From Andrena cerasifolii (Eukaryota; Arthropoda; Insecta; Hymenoptera; Andrenidae), in NCBI RefSeq assembly GCF_050908995.1, contig NC_135123.1, positions 16,182,001 through 16,246,000 of the forward strand: DNA of 64,000 bases. Reading direction: 5' to 3'. Shown here piece after piece: positions 11,813 to 25,416 of this stretch; position 1 is the first letter of the stretch, and every line of letters begins with the position of its first letter. The notes beneath the pieces are model-generated. The model did not search any database and was not told the origin of the DNA. It saw only the letters and a program-made list of their open reading frames with translations. A program made the translations under genes and the position numbers.

Positions 11813-14800
11813 CTTCTTTAACCCTATACAGGGTCTTCCACACGACAAACCAACTCCTTTCATCCAGTTATCAGATTCATAGCTGTCACAGGTTACTAGC
11901 GAACCATTCACGACATATCACCTCATTCGACAGGCTCATCAGAAGCCTGGAGTTTCGGGGTGCCGTTGCCGTGGGCCAGGTTTCGCCGAAGGAAGCCGCC
12001 GTCCGAGGCCAATAACGGGAAAAGCAGATCGGTATCGCCTCTCACTCTCCGGCGACGGAGGTGTGCGTGAATGGTCGTGGATACACGGTGGAAGGTAAGT
12101 CTTTCCATCGTGACAGAAAAATCCGGCATTCCAGCGCGGCTGCTCGCGAAACGCAGCCAGCGATCCGTGGACGAACGGCGATAGCCGAGCGCCGTTACTT
12201 AACGACCGTCTCTTTCAGGGAAAGTTCAGGTCGACGTTTTGCCACGGAACGAACGAGAGAGTCTTCTCCTCGGCGGCCGCGGCAAGATGAACGGTAGAAA
12301 GGGGCGAAAGGAGTCTTCTCGTGTCCCAGCAACTGCTTCGAAACCGCGATCCCGTCGCCTCCGCGCATCGCTTGGGACTTCTGGCCTGATTTCCTGTGCA
12401 AGTGGCACTTCATCAGAACAGCACTGTACGCGACCGTTCGATAACTGAACTTACAACTGCTGGTGAATTCTTGGGGCTCGAAACAAGGCTAGGGAGCATT
12501 CCACATGTATCGCGATGGTGCGTAAAACAATATTCTTCAGGGTTGTAAGCTGTTTCATTTTTACCATCTCGTTACACGTGCTGATGTAAAAAGTACAACA
12601 CTTGTGAATTATTTTTTTCTGCCTGAGAGCGACCAATCGGTTTCCAACCCCTTTCTAATCCTCTAGATATGCCAACTGCATTTTATGAAAAATCCCCGCC
12701 TCTTTCACTCCAGTTTTTAGTCTGCATATGCAGGCGTTGAACAGGAAAAGTCGTCATTTCGTAGAAAGTGCAACGCGCGTGTACAAGCTCATTGGCAAAA
12801 TACATTCCAAAGTGGAACTATTGTGGGAAAGGTGTCACCACTGTCACCAGAGTAATGGAAGTGAATAAAACAATACTTATTAAAAATAGTAGTCGTTTAC
12901 TCTGTTCTGCCTTCTCTCTTTTTTTTTTTTAAAGACAACTACATCGGTTTTTAGTTTTTAATATAAAATTCTTTTTAGAGAAAAGTCGTATTTTGAATTT
13001 AAACAAATTTAAAATACCAAATAAAAGAAAGAACAGGTAAAAATTTAAACACTATAAAATCGTGATGTAAAAAATACAACGCGTGTGTAATCATGTTACA
13101 AAATGCGGTGCATGTAACGAAAGGTTAAGAGGGTTGTAAACCGTTAAGTACGTATGCACCAAGGTCCACACAATGTGCTGAACATTTGCCCAGGTTCTTG
13201 AATTGTCTGTGAGATACTAGAAGGCACTACTGCACTACTTTACATCACTGTATCGCTGCAAGGTATAATACAGTGCGCTCCAAAGTACGCAGTGCGGCGC
13301 ACAGAGAAAGCAAAGAATTTTATTATATCATCGGAAGACTAAAGTGTAACATAAACACTCATGGGACGTGTTTGAGTGAGATCATACTATGGATTAAAAT
13401 TGACCAAAGATTAATTAAATACGTAGAGTAAGATTTTCCGAAGAATGATTTTGTAAATGTGTGATCTCACGCGTAGTTCACTGAAAATCAGTAACAGAGA
13501 GAATTCCTCCAAATGGTTTATATGGAAAGAAAGTAATGAATCGAACGACTACAGGCAAATGGAACTCATCGTACAGAATTAAACAACTCCTAATTTATCG
13601 TTTACTCACTGTCCGCGCGGAATGCGGAATCAATTTCAACCGCGGCCAATAGTTTGGCGATGTAAACACAAATTGCGCGGGGCACATTATTCGTAACGGC
13701 AGTGTAACAACAAAAAGAAAAGCTGCTAACGTACTGCAGAGGGAACAAGTTCACTTATATAATTATAGAATTTCTATCTTGATAGACAAATAATTCCGAA
13801 ACGATTATAAAGCCATAATCGCATGGAATATACAAACGGCAATCAGAAAGAAAATCGAGATTATAGTGTCTCTTATACAAGAAAGACGTGCTTCATTCCC
13901 AGCAAAATGCAGGGAGAATAAAAGAAGGAACGGAAAGCCACAGATTATCCATGCGCCTTGATAAACCATTATCCTTCGCAATAGCCGCGATAGTAATTGC
14001 AGTAACCGAATAAAAATCACCCATGTAAGTATTCGCGTTGCGAGAGTAGGGGGGGACAAGAATGCAACGATTATTACTCAATTTTTCATTATCCACGCGC
14101 GTGAACGGGTGTTACTCAACGACCCCTTCGGGGAAAGTGCGGGTCTGCCCTAGTCTAGGTGAAAGAAATTCTCGAACGGCTGTTACAACCGCAATACGCA
14201 AGGCCGATGGATCGAACGGCTTCCGATTTCGAAACCGCGGCTCAAACAGCTAGCTGATATACGCCATTTTCTAGCGTCCGGCTATTTGTGTCAATGAATT
14301 CTGCAAATTTTCACCCACCCCCGTGGCAGTCGCTGGGTGGACATTCGGACATTATTGCGTAACGGAGAAGTGCTCCGTCAGACCATCGATCGCGACCTCC
14401 AGACTACTTAGTGCGATTTCATTTATCGCGGGAGAAAGAATTCTGTAAAAATGGGACCCGATCAGTTTCATTGGACCAGACTGGCAGAAGATTAGCGAAC
14501 GAGATATACGATACGTCATAAATTCTTGCGGCGTATGGATGTGTTTATAATGAAGAAATGAAAACATTGAGGGGGATGATGGAGATGGGCTAAAAAACCG
14601 CCGCGCGTGTAGCATAAGAAAACGGGGTTAGATGAGCTTCGAACTTTGAGTAATAAATAGTAAGAAAAATAGTGATGACTATAAATAATTCGCGTTATAT
14701 TATTTTTCAATATTACTTCATGCGTTTTTTTTTGTAAGAGATCAGCTGTGATTTTAAATTTTCAGAAATGTGAAGCATTTTATCGAATAAATTAATTAAT

Positions 14801-16690
14801 CATTATGTTAAGAGTCTAGAAGTTTCGATTTCCTAGTACGGATCTTAAAGTTATAGAAAGCACGAATACTTTAATTGAAAAATTTATTTTACTTCATTTT
14901 AAAATAACGAATTAAATTAAAGTAAATTAATATAAAAGGAATTGAATTAAACTCTTTTCATGGTACTGCCTTACGCGACAACCGGAGTCATTTAATTTCA
15001 AATTAACTTTTTTAATCACCCTTGATGTTCACATAGCTGCCACTCCATATATAGTAGAATTGTGTTGAAATTTTCAAGAAGTGGTTTTTGGAAACTCCGA
15101 AGCTAATCGACTCGAGTAGTTTACCGTGTTTCGAGGTGAGGGGGGCTTGGATTCTCAGGCACTGGTATCTCTATTTGGGACAAGGAATGAAAAGTTAATG
15201 ATAACGTGGACGATTACTTTGGTGTGTCCGAGAGAACGATCAACTTAGCAGCAAAGCACCGAGGCCCCGATAAATGTCATCGTTTATCAAGGAACATAAG
15301 CGATGTTATGGGAACGTGGTACAGTTATTTTTAATTCACTCGCAACCTTCAACGCGGCAGTAGATATAAGCTTTTCTTGCTCCAACTGTAAGAAGACCTT
15401 ACGTTTAACTGCAAAAATAAATGTATGTAATACCTGCTCTTTTTACTACTGAGCAGCCATCAAAATTATTATGGTAACTTGTGGTGAGCCGTTAAATCAA
15501 ATGTCTTTGTACCGAACGTTAACTAGCATCGGTTTACGATGTACTCTGTTATATTATTGTGATGATAAAGCTTGAAATTATGAAGCAAAGTGTTGAAAGT
15601 CCTTCAAAATTTGTCAAATTTGTCAAATTACTAATACTAACAATAGCGGAACAGCCCGAAATATTCCAGTATTTCAACTCCTACATTTCCTCCGCTCTTC
15701 CTTTGACCTATGTGATAAGACACTTTAGCTAATAACGAAAGATGCACTATTTTGAATTTTTCGCACCATCTAGAATACTCTACCGCATTAGAAAACAGGG
15801 CACAGGAATGTCCACGTAAATAAAACCAGCAGTAAACATAAAATTAATCTAAATTTCGTCAGTAAACCTACTTCCCTAACTTATACCTATCTCCCCTAGC
15901 GAAGCACCAAACGCTTTATCTTTTAACTTGCCTATACCGCATCGGTGTCTACTGCGTGTCAAATACTGTGACGATCTATACCGTATATCCCCGTCGTTTA
16001 ACATAAAGTCACGAATAATTAATCGAAGCATTGCGAGCAACCGAGTCTACATTCGACTGAATCTCTGCATTTATTCCGAACAGCTGGGACAATTATTCGA
16101 TGGGTCTTGAAACTCTCAGCGACTCCTTTGCTTATCAGTCGCCGTCAGACAATTTAGCAACATAACATATTCAGACGCACACATACGCGAATCCTTCCAT
16201 GCACTCGTGCAGCTCTAATTTGTTTCTACCTGTGGCCATAAAGAGGGAAAAGATGAGACTCTCAAGACCCACTCAAGACTTCCAGGACCTATCAAGCCGT
16301 TCAAGGCCCATCGAGACTTTTAAAAACTTTCGCGATCCGAGGAATATTCGAGGCGGCTCCGATGCCCGTAGGCGGTTTACGCGCGCGGCGATCATCCAGC
16401 CTCGTAATAAACGAAATCTCAATGGACGAGTTATCTTGGCCGAGTCGCGTGTTAACGGCTCCGGCGAGCTTAACGGCGGCCCGATAAACTTTATCGTTTA
16501 TCAAGTAGCGCAATGTTATGAAACGCGGCGCGCTCGCCTCCGTTCGTGGCCATACGCAGCCTTGAGAACGGACGGCCAACGTCCTGCCCTCCCGTCCCTC
16601 CTTCGTTTTCGACAGATTCCACGGTGTAGCAAAGGACGAAGGCCACTGACCGATCAATCGAGAGATGAAGACACGTGCGGTCGCACTCAC
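11813..16690. other. Gene-free stretch, presumed TRIT1-like downstream intron
   Basis: No exon recognised. There is a CpG-rich block at about 11930-12400 with overlapping open frames on both strands, all read as compositional artefacts. Three degenerate copies of a roughly 35-40 bp motif lie near 12585, 12766 and 13070. The remainder is AT-rich and plain. Near 16260-16320 there is a run of imperfect CAAGACCC-like units. Confidence 0.45.
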
Positions 16691-16826
16691 CCTGTCGCAG
16701 CGTAGCCACAGTATAATGGAGTTCGGGTGCCTCAGTGGGCCACCTAATCCTGAGCCACCGGCTGTCCGTTGCGCTTTCAGTAGTTCCGAGTGCGTTACGC
16801 CATGCTGCTCGAACACTTCCAGGGAC
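16691..16826 (-). CDS. TRIT1: tRNA dimethylallyltransferase (TRIT1-like), internal exon C
   Basis: This 136-base exon supplies the third base of the split Arg codon left by exon B, then 45 codons starting SLEVFEQHGVTHSELL and ending SIILWLRCDR. It aligns with human SLQVFEETGISHSEFL...CILWLHADQ, including the GGPL motif in the middle. The phase agrees exactly with exon B (CG|G), so the KRKIIRSLEVFE junction reproduces the family sequence. The acceptor is GGTTGCAG and the donor is GTGAGT, in phase 0. Longer open frames through this exon on both strands continue past the donor into sequence with no family similarity. The following exon, expected to begin like AVLDERLDKR, was not found between 1 and 16690, nor were the KRYARKQ-like or C-terminal zinc-finger segments. 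Confidence 0.95.
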
Positions 16827-16844
16827 CTGCAACCGTACGGAATA

Positions 16845-16874
16845 CGAACGTTATCGAACGTTACCGAACTTAAC
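16845..16874. repeat. Three 10-bp tandem units beside the exon C acceptor
   Basis: CGAACGTTAT, CGAACGTTAC and CGAACTTAAC follow one another 18-48 bases upstream of the exon C acceptor in minus-strand terms. On the minus strand they present repeated TAAC motifs, at the distance where a branch point is expected. The branch-point role is inference. Confidence 0.6.
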
Positions 16875-17596
16875 CGAAATGCCTGCTCGCGACGACAGGG
16901 ACTAGAGCAGCCACCTCCTTGGGCTCTGGAGACCCTACACTATGCGTAAGGTGACTTCGGTTGCATTTCAATTCTGTATGTGAGCAGAGGGGCGTTGACT
17001 GAGGACTCCAGGGGATTGAGCGTGTATTACACGAACATACTCGCTAAGTACTGGTACTGCTGATTACTTCCACTTACAATTAGTATTTTCGTCGTTCTTA
17101 ACAGTTCGCGGCAACTCGAAAGCGGTAGTTGATAATTGGAAGGAGGAAAGTGAGATACAGGTGATACAGGAAGATTTCTGCATATTAATCTCAGCGCCGA
17201 AATGATAAATTAAGATAGGTATGGTGCGTTGTTGTGTAATTTTTAAATGAGAGATCCATGTTTCTTAAGTATTATGGATGAAACGAGAAATGTTCTTGCG
17301 CCAGGGGAATATATTTATTTTTCGACGATAATATTCGCATGTGTCTGGTAATGGCGCCATTTATTATATTACCTACGCGAAAGCGGCTATTAGGACGAAT
17401 TCAACGAGATGTGATACGATCAGCGACGAAACTAGGGTGGGGCAGCGGGTGTTTCTGCCCCGGGCCAAATGAGAAATCTTTGTAAAGGAAAGACATAATT
17501 TTGGTAACGCTACATCAATGGCTTTATTCAAATTTATATGTTACGTTATTCCATTTGGAATAAAGGAGATACAGATTTTACGGAAAAGTAATTAAA

Positions 17597-17664
<68 letters not shown>
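17597..17664. repeat. (ATT)n microsatellite
   Basis: About twenty uninterrupted ATT units. Read on the minus strand this is (AAT/TAA)n, which fits the tail of an I-clade-like LINE lying to its right. A translated poly-Asn frame across it is spurious. Confidence 0.95.
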
Positions 17665-17665
<1 letters not shown>

Positions 17666-18060
17666 ACGGGAATCCCCATGGTATACAAAAACATAAAACA
17701 AGTGCAATTTACAGAGTCTGAACAATAAATTAACCAATAATAAGTAGATAAATAAACTAAATAACTAAACTTAATGGATAAACTAAGTACCACCGTTTAG
17801 GTTATTAACATGCCTATGTAGTAACGTGCTGACCGAATTAAAGGAGCCCAGGAAGGGGTCCATGCCACTAAAGTAATGATTAGCAATATAAACTCATCGC
17901 TCCCTTAATAGGGTCAATCGTGTAATACTGATATTTCGGTAGCCTCGATACAAAGAGAGGCCTAGACCGCATGTTCCTCACCGGAGCACTGAACGTAACT
18001 AAAGGCAAGCAGATCAGGACAACTTATGTGGCCACTGATAATTTTGTACAGAAAATTTAT
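17660..18060 (-). mobile_element. Possible LINE 3' end with (TAA)n tail
   Basis: Read on the minus strand, a non-coding stretch ends GGGGATTCCCGTATAATTAA and runs directly into the (TAA)n repeat at 17597-17664. A TAA-repeat tail is typical of I-clade non-LTR retrotransposons. No reverse transcriptase is readable, and the upstream boundary is a guess. It could instead be a plain microsatellite in unique sequence. Confidence 0.25.
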
Positions 18061-21000
18061 CTATTTAAAATTTATTTATCTCTTATCAATCAGCAAAGAA
18101 ATTAGGGTACTGGCAATATGTTTCAAACCAGTTAATAAACACGTTTATTATGGCTTTTTATGTAAAGTTTGGATTCAACCTCCTAAGGTGGGCAATACAA
18201 AGGGGTAAAATGTCTGGGATGGGGCCAAACAGAATCCTTGCTCCGGGGGCTTACAGCCCAGTTTCATCCCTGGATAGGATAATGATTAAGAGCACAGTAC
18301 AGGAAGACAGTCTGGCGGGTCTGTTACACATTAGGAGCAGAGCTGAGCAATGATTAATGCCTCGGCTCTTCCAAGAAAATATGGTTACTTTCACAATTGC
18401 GAATTTATTGTAAGCTGCGAGATGTGATTTACACCACGGTCTTCTCCATACGAAGCTAGTGAAATGTTTATCTCCTGCATTATTAATTTTCCAGAAAAAT
18501 TCTGAGCACCAACAACTTGAATATCCTGCACATAACACAAACAACTAAACGGTTTATGTTTCAATATGAAGTATCGATGCATATGATCCAATACGAATAT
18601 TAACTGACGTATTGCAGGAAAATTCTAATTTACTCGAAGTTGGTGAACTTGGAGCTGCACCCCTCTTGCTGTAAGGTCCTCATTTAAAGTTGCAAACTAT
18701 TATTACTGGTTGCAACCAGCAAGCAGAATAAAGGAAATAATTCTATCTTGCACACATCACGATGCATTGTTATCAATAGAGGAAAGATAGTTTCTATGGT
18801 GAAAATTACAAGAAACGTGTAGAAAATCCGTTTAAAGACTCAAACACTAACGGTGTGTCATATTAAAAGACGCGAGCACTGCCCTAGTACAGGAAAGAAA
18901 CAGTCCTATTAACGGAAACAGTTCTGGAGCGCATACACCACTGCATCCTGTAATCATTTATTTAGCAGTACTGCTATTACTTTTACGTTAGCGGTACACG
19001 CAAAACGTATCACAGCATAATGTTACAACAAGTCGCACTTAACGCAGATGCATATTTATCACAGCGTAACGCAACACGATGCACAATACTGCCACTAATA
19101 GCAGGTATATCGTGCAACAGCACTATATACAGAGCACCGGCTACGCTGGAAATAAGGGACATCAGGCCCCGTAGTTCCGGAGATCAATTCAGACTTTCCT
19201 AATTAAAACCGACGAGTACAGTACAACTTTATCTACTTTGATATTATAATATCTGGAACCGGACGAACATGGGTCAAATATTTTTCGATTGCCTATCTAC
19301 AAAGTTGCGTTAAATCGCTCCGTAACACTGCAGCCGTCCTTGAGCCCTTCCACAGCAAATCGGCCACACTTTGCACTCCATATCAGGTATTTTCATGAAA
19401 TTTAAATATGACACAGTTGGCGTAAAAATAGGGGGAGTTTAAGTCATCGTTTTGCTGCTTTCGCATTGGTTCGATAATTACAGACTGTGGAATTTTGCAA
19501 TTTCTGCCTACTTTCGTGGAAACAAGTTCGATAAATCAATCCTTATCTGCGAGACTATTAATCACACAAAATTCGTTCTTCTTTTATTTTAATGGAGACC
19601 ATTTGGACTTCTTGAATAAATTTAGCTGCTAAAAATCGCGGGCTGCTCTGCCTCATATAACCGGCCCAATCTAAATAATTGCAAACTTTCACAGCCTGTA
19701 TTTTCTAACCAAATTCGAAATCGGCAAAATGATGACTTAAACTCCTCCCAATGTTACGTGGAATGCACTATATTTCAATTTCATCGAAACCCGAATCATC
19801 GAATGCATAAAATGATCGATTTGGCTTAGAGTAGCCGAATAACATCCAAAACTTCTACGATCATTAATTTCCTAACACCTAAACGGGCATCCCTTAATCT
19901 TTCACGCCGAGCTACCTCATCAAACTTCTGCCTAAACCAAAAACTTCGTGTCTCACTGCAAATACCTATGTACACCGATCTGCGTTAACCGAACTACCAC
20001 ACGTGCATCTATCGTTACTCCACCGACACGGGTTTCTTCGGAGCAGAACGAACACACCACTCGATGGAATTGTCCGTTATCGTTAAATAACAATTTAGCT
20101 TCACTGTTATACTCGATGATACGCCTTGAAACTTTCTCTTGGCCACGGAAAGTACGCTGAAGGCGTCGATAAATGTCGGGGTCAACCGAGACGCTTGGCT
20201 CGATACAAATTCGACCAGCTCGATTTCAGTAAACCGTACGTTCACCCTCGCAACCTGTAGCCAGGCCGCGCCACACTGTGCACCGTGTTATCCAAGCCGC
20301 CCATTTCTGTCGCGTTTCCATGATGAACGGCCGATGAAACCCGATCGGTCGCAGGAATCGGCTTCTCTCCGGCAGAGAGAAACGTAGACGGGATCGGAAT
20401 TCTTTGAAAGTGTCCTCTCCCGCGTCCGTGGGTCTTCGCCGCGTGTGATTTCTAACGCTGATCGAAGCGAGACGTTCCCTGGCCGATGTCGAAAATAATA
20501 TCGCGACATTGGGACGCGTGGGCTTTGCCGCCAAGAGGTATCCCTGTTCCGCGGTGCACGTCGCCTCCGCGTGACATTTTCTCCACCGATACGCGGGCCT
20601 TCGCTAATGAATGGGCTTGGGAACAATTGTTTACCATTCGACTGATCTCTATGGAGAGTTAGGATCGTGGTGAGAATAATTTCATCGTGGGTGTCTATAG
20701 TGGTGACTTGGCTAAGGTAGCTACTAGTTTAGTGTTCTAGGACTGCTAATTATCTGGTATTCAGATCAGCGTTGGAAAAGAAAATTGGCGTGTAAAAAAT
20801 TGAGAATTTAAGAGGCTTTATGAAACAGTAGTGTATTACCATTTTAGTAGCGGCATTGCCATTGTATCTGGCAGCTAAAGGAGATGGAATTAGCTGGGGT
20901 TAAATTGATTGGGCTAAAATTAAATGAACGTCAAGCGTGTTACAGACAAGCGGCTACTCGCGGATCGATATTGGTATAATTTTAGAATTGCTGCGATTTT

Positions 21001-24000
21001 GTAACGCGACCTCAGCTTTTGTCGAGTTCGATAATAATTGAGTGAGATTCGGGATTAATCTTCGAGGCTATTCACCCGTTTTGTAAATGTTGATTCAACG
21101 TTGCGGTGTGAAACGTTCGAGGAACACGAACGCTGCCCGTGGCGATTATTTTCGGAATTAACACAACGCCTCGGCACGGCCGTAATCGAAATTTTTAACG
21201 CCTAAACATCCGGTACGGTAACCCGATAATTAATCCAGTGGTATCATCAAACAGCGACGATTACTGGGTCAAAGACAGCCGCTTGCAATGATTACCGTAT
21301 CGCGCGAGTCAGAATAAATCTGGAGAACGAAATCCTTATCCTAATCTATATTAATATCGATAAATCCTTTTTGGCTCAGCAGGGTAAATTCTTGGAGATG
21401 GGTCAATCAATCAAGTGATTCAATCGACCCAAGGAGCCCCCATTTCGTGAGAGAAAAGAATAGAAATTACCCAAGTCTACTTATAGAGGTACGAACTTAT
21501 TTCTAGAGTATTAAATGGAGTACGATATTCTATTGTTTCTGATAAAATAACACTTCATTCGTTTCGTGTAAAATCAAGGACGACTTATTAGAAGCAAGCG
21601 TCACCAATCTCAACCAACCTTTTCCTGAAAAATCTAGAACATTTACACACAGCATTTACGCCAAGGTGCATTATTTGCAAAGATACTTAATCTCGAAGTT
21701 TCCGCAAATGAAGGTGTGCCCTGATTACTCCCAGATAGATCGTATCTTATTCGGAAAGTAAGTTCCGTGATATTGAACCTCTAGCTTGACATATTGTTCT
21801 CTTATCGTCGAACGGTTCAATATTTCCAGAACCATTATCGTCGATTATCATTTTCGCAGCGATTCCCTACTCAACAGAATTTGAGAAACAAGCTTTCCAA
21901 CAATTTCACGCAATACTCCGAAAGTTCCCCAAACCCAAGAATGCAAATCCAAAAAGGAGCGCGTCGAAATTCCCCAAGCTGCTCCTTCGAATCTAATTCC
22001 TCTACCATTCCCACGCCGCCAAAAATCACAAACTCGATAGAAGGAAATTCCTTTCAACTGCCGTGGAAGTTCCTCGACCAGAAAGAATTCGCGCGATCGC
22101 AGATAATCGAACAGTCCGACTCGCTTTCCGTCTCAGACTTTCACCAATTCTTTTTTTTTTTTGCCAGAGAAGTTCCCGATGCTTTCCCATTGGCTCCTTA
22201 AAAAATGCCAATTGTTCTTGGCGCAGAGCGTTCGTCGTCAACAAAATCGACTGGTCGGAGCATTTGGGAGCCACCCCTCAGACTCCTCCCCGTGTTCAAC
22301 CTAACAGCAGTCGCAGCTGAGAACCAGTCGCTCCTCATTGAGAGCTTCTCAACGAGCCCGTATTCCGGATGTGCGCGGGCAAAGGACGGCCGTCTCGTCT
22401 CACTGATTCATCGTCCAAATTACATCAAGCCGATCCGTAGGCCAATCAACTGGACAGAGTTCAACGGCGAAACGTCCGGGCGCTGTCAGAACAGAGAGAT
22501 CTGAAAACCGTAGCCCACGGCTCATTAAACCGCGCTCTTGTGAAACCAGGGAGCAGATACCGGTCGATATCTCGCGACACTGTGACGTTATCGTCCGTTT
22601 TGACCCCTCGCATCTCGATACCGCTGCTCCCTTCATCGTTTTATCAGCTTTCTCTCTGTTCAACGCACGCATCGTCCTACGCCCGCCCGTCCTCCCCTGC
22701 CTCTTTCTTTCTCTCCTCCCCCTCATCCGAGGGGCACAAGTCGTGGCGGCGAAGGTTGCACAATCGCGGGACGGCCGTGTGATCGGCGGGGAATTGGGAA
22801 AGGTGGGAACCAAGCGGAAAAGTGGACTTTCTCCCGGGACAAGTTAATCCACCGGCGCAACGGCCACGGACGATTATGTCACTCCCACGACTGGCGAATT
22901 AACCGGAGGATAAATTGATAGAGCTGCCCGAATTCCAGCCCGGCTACGCGCCGCTCGTTTTGTTCCGAGAATGCTACTAGCGGCTGATCCCGCGGTGTGG
23001 TAGAACGCGAGGATTCGCGCGTGCGGGGTTGCTGGAAAGGGGTGGCTCAAAAAGGTCTTGGTCATAGGTCTTTTATTTTTGTCCACAGCTGTAGAACTAT
23101 TTCATAAATAATACGATTAATGTAAATATGAATTTCGAGCATATTAGATAATACGAATATTGCAAGATTATCTTGTTACGTCGACAATGAATCGTAACAT
23201 AATTTCTGGTTTTACCTGAAGCAAAATCCATTTTCTAACGCTGTTAAGTTTGAAGTTGCATGTCTCTTACAGAATTGCAGATTAAAAATTGCCTTTAATG
23301 CAAAAACATGCTCAGATATTTAAAAAATACAGTACAATTCACAGGTCTTTAAAATAAAAAACATTCTTTTACTCGTGGCCTTGATTTCGGGCAAAATCGC
23401 CACTGTGCGGCGCAGGTCCATAAATCAGTCCTTCCAGAATAAATAGTAAGTTTGTAATTCAACGATGTATGTCACCTATCCACGGCTGTTTATGCTCCCC
23501 ATTGTGAAAATGAAGAATTACGACAGATTACACTGTGTTTCGTTATTCAGTTATTTTAGTCACCTGTACCTGCCTTTACAAGTATCATTCCAGGTCTCTT
23601 AAACGACAGCTTCTCGTCGATTAGCGGCAATGTTGATACGCTTTGCTTCAAAGCTTCAAAATTGTTGCTTCTTAAATGGTCCCATATTCTCACCTCCTAG
23701 GGTGGACGGCTCCGTAGAACCAGGGTTCTTAAAAATTGCCTGAATGATGGAAAGTGATCGTTCGTAATGAGAATAATTATATCGCGGGATAATGTAACAA
23801 GTGTTTCTCTAACGACGAGGATCGTTTTCGTCTGAAGGCGACCTAGGCTGTCTCATAGATCCGACACTTTGTGTCAGAGGCCCGTCGCCGTGTCTCACAT
23901 GCTTCATGCAAATGAAACGTGGCTTTAATGTAAATTTAATGGACACTCGGCCGATCGTTCTGAACGGAACAAATGTAACATTTATGGAAATCGTGTAAAG

Positions 24001-25416
24001 CCGATGGTCTCGCCGTTTGGCCCACTGTATTTTTTATCTCGACGATTTACACAAACGTTCTGCGGAGGGAAAGCTGGGCGAGATGACAATTCTCGATGGT
24101 CTGCCTCGCGTTCTCCTGGTCGAGTTGCGGATGAATTTCTGGCCGAAAATGTGGGATGAAGGGCGAAGTCACTGGACGTTCTTTAAAGAGTGGCCTCTCA
24201 CACTTTTCTACAATTTCTTGCTTCAGAACGATAGTTCGTTCCGTAACCGCTCCTCGACAGGCTCGTAACTTACAGATTTACATGTTGTATAATTACAACT
24301 CAATTTTATGCAATCTTCATCATTAGATCGTATTTATATGCACATATTGATTACATTCCGCGACTCGATTTTCCAAAAGTGGAACACCTAACAGTCAATA
24401 TAGGACATAGGAACCATCCCAGCGGCTGCAAAAGTAGGCCACGTGGTGATCCCAATGGCACAGGGAATTCTTTAAGGAAATGCGTTGCAGGGTTTCCCCG
24501 ATAAGCTGGGGCAATCAAAACATGACCGCGACATCGGTATAAATCAGTGTAAGTCCACCGTTTCAGTGTTCGGATCTCAGGTCAGCGTTAAATGCCCCGG
24601 GTGTGTACAAGAGCGAAGCCTTTATGCATCGACGTGAAAGAGCGGGAAAAAATACGGAAGCCAAGATAACGTCAGTGTAAATTCATCGACAGACAAGCCC
24701 GGACCCGTTGAGTTCGCCCCGGTGATTCGTTATGTCGGACTTTCCCCTACGTTAGATTTCTCGCCGCGGCGAGAAGCATAATGCAGTTAGCGCAAAATAT
24801 GCAAGGAGAACGTGTGCCACAGATAATGCGAGATTAGAATTTTATGACCCGCTCTGTGCACGGCAAAAGGCCACTTTCCACTCGCATTTTCGTAGCAGGC
24901 GAACACCCGTGCGGCCATAAATCCTTTTCGCCACACGCTCGCTAGGCTCGCGCACCGCCATAGGGTATTAATAATCCAATGAGAATAAGCCGTATAAATT
25001 ACCGACGCAATTAGTAATCGAATCTGGTTACACGACAGAATCGGAGCCGCGGTTAATCCATTTAGGGGCCGGCCATTTACAAATATTTATTGTCCGCCGT
25101 GATGTGAAACTTCGGTTAGGCTAGCACGAGCATACCTTGAACCGGCTGCTGGGTCAAAACGAGCCCCTGCGGAGTCACCGCGGATCCGTGGAAACATTCG
25201 GAATCCACGGTGAGCCCTCGAGCACCAGTCGAGAATCAATGCGTCACTACTAATTTACCTCTAAACGATTGATTGCGTGCGGTACTGTGGTGTGGCCGAT
25301 GGGATTTCTGATGAGAACGTGATGTGACTGAAGAAGGATCAATAGAAACTGGGGACGATAAAAAGCCAGCCCTTGCGCAGTCTTCGTTATACAACAAAAA
25401 CTGGATTCTGTGTATC
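18061..25416. other. Gene-free intronic stretch
   Basis: No exon or mobile element recognised. CpG-rich blocks at about 20130-20640 and 22040-23050 carry overlapping open frames in several registers, the usual sign of composition and not of coding. Around 21401-21430 there is an imperfect palindrome with GGGTC and GACCC ends. Confidence 0.5.

Noticed and set aside
12061..12110. Strong donor-like GGAAG|GTAAGT considered as the end of a plus-strand exon
   Set aside because: No acceptor or protein similarity supports an exon; single donor matches are common.
16301..16690. Continuation of the exon C minus-strand frame beyond the donor
   Set aside because: Family similarity stops exactly at the GTGAGT donor; the rest is intron read through.
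16199..16705. 168-codon plus-strand frame overlapping exon C
   Set aside because: It is the antisense shadow of exon C and its CpG-rich flank, with no similarity of its own.
17546..17737. Poly-asparagine open frame
   Set aside because: It is simply the translation of the (ATT)n microsatellite.
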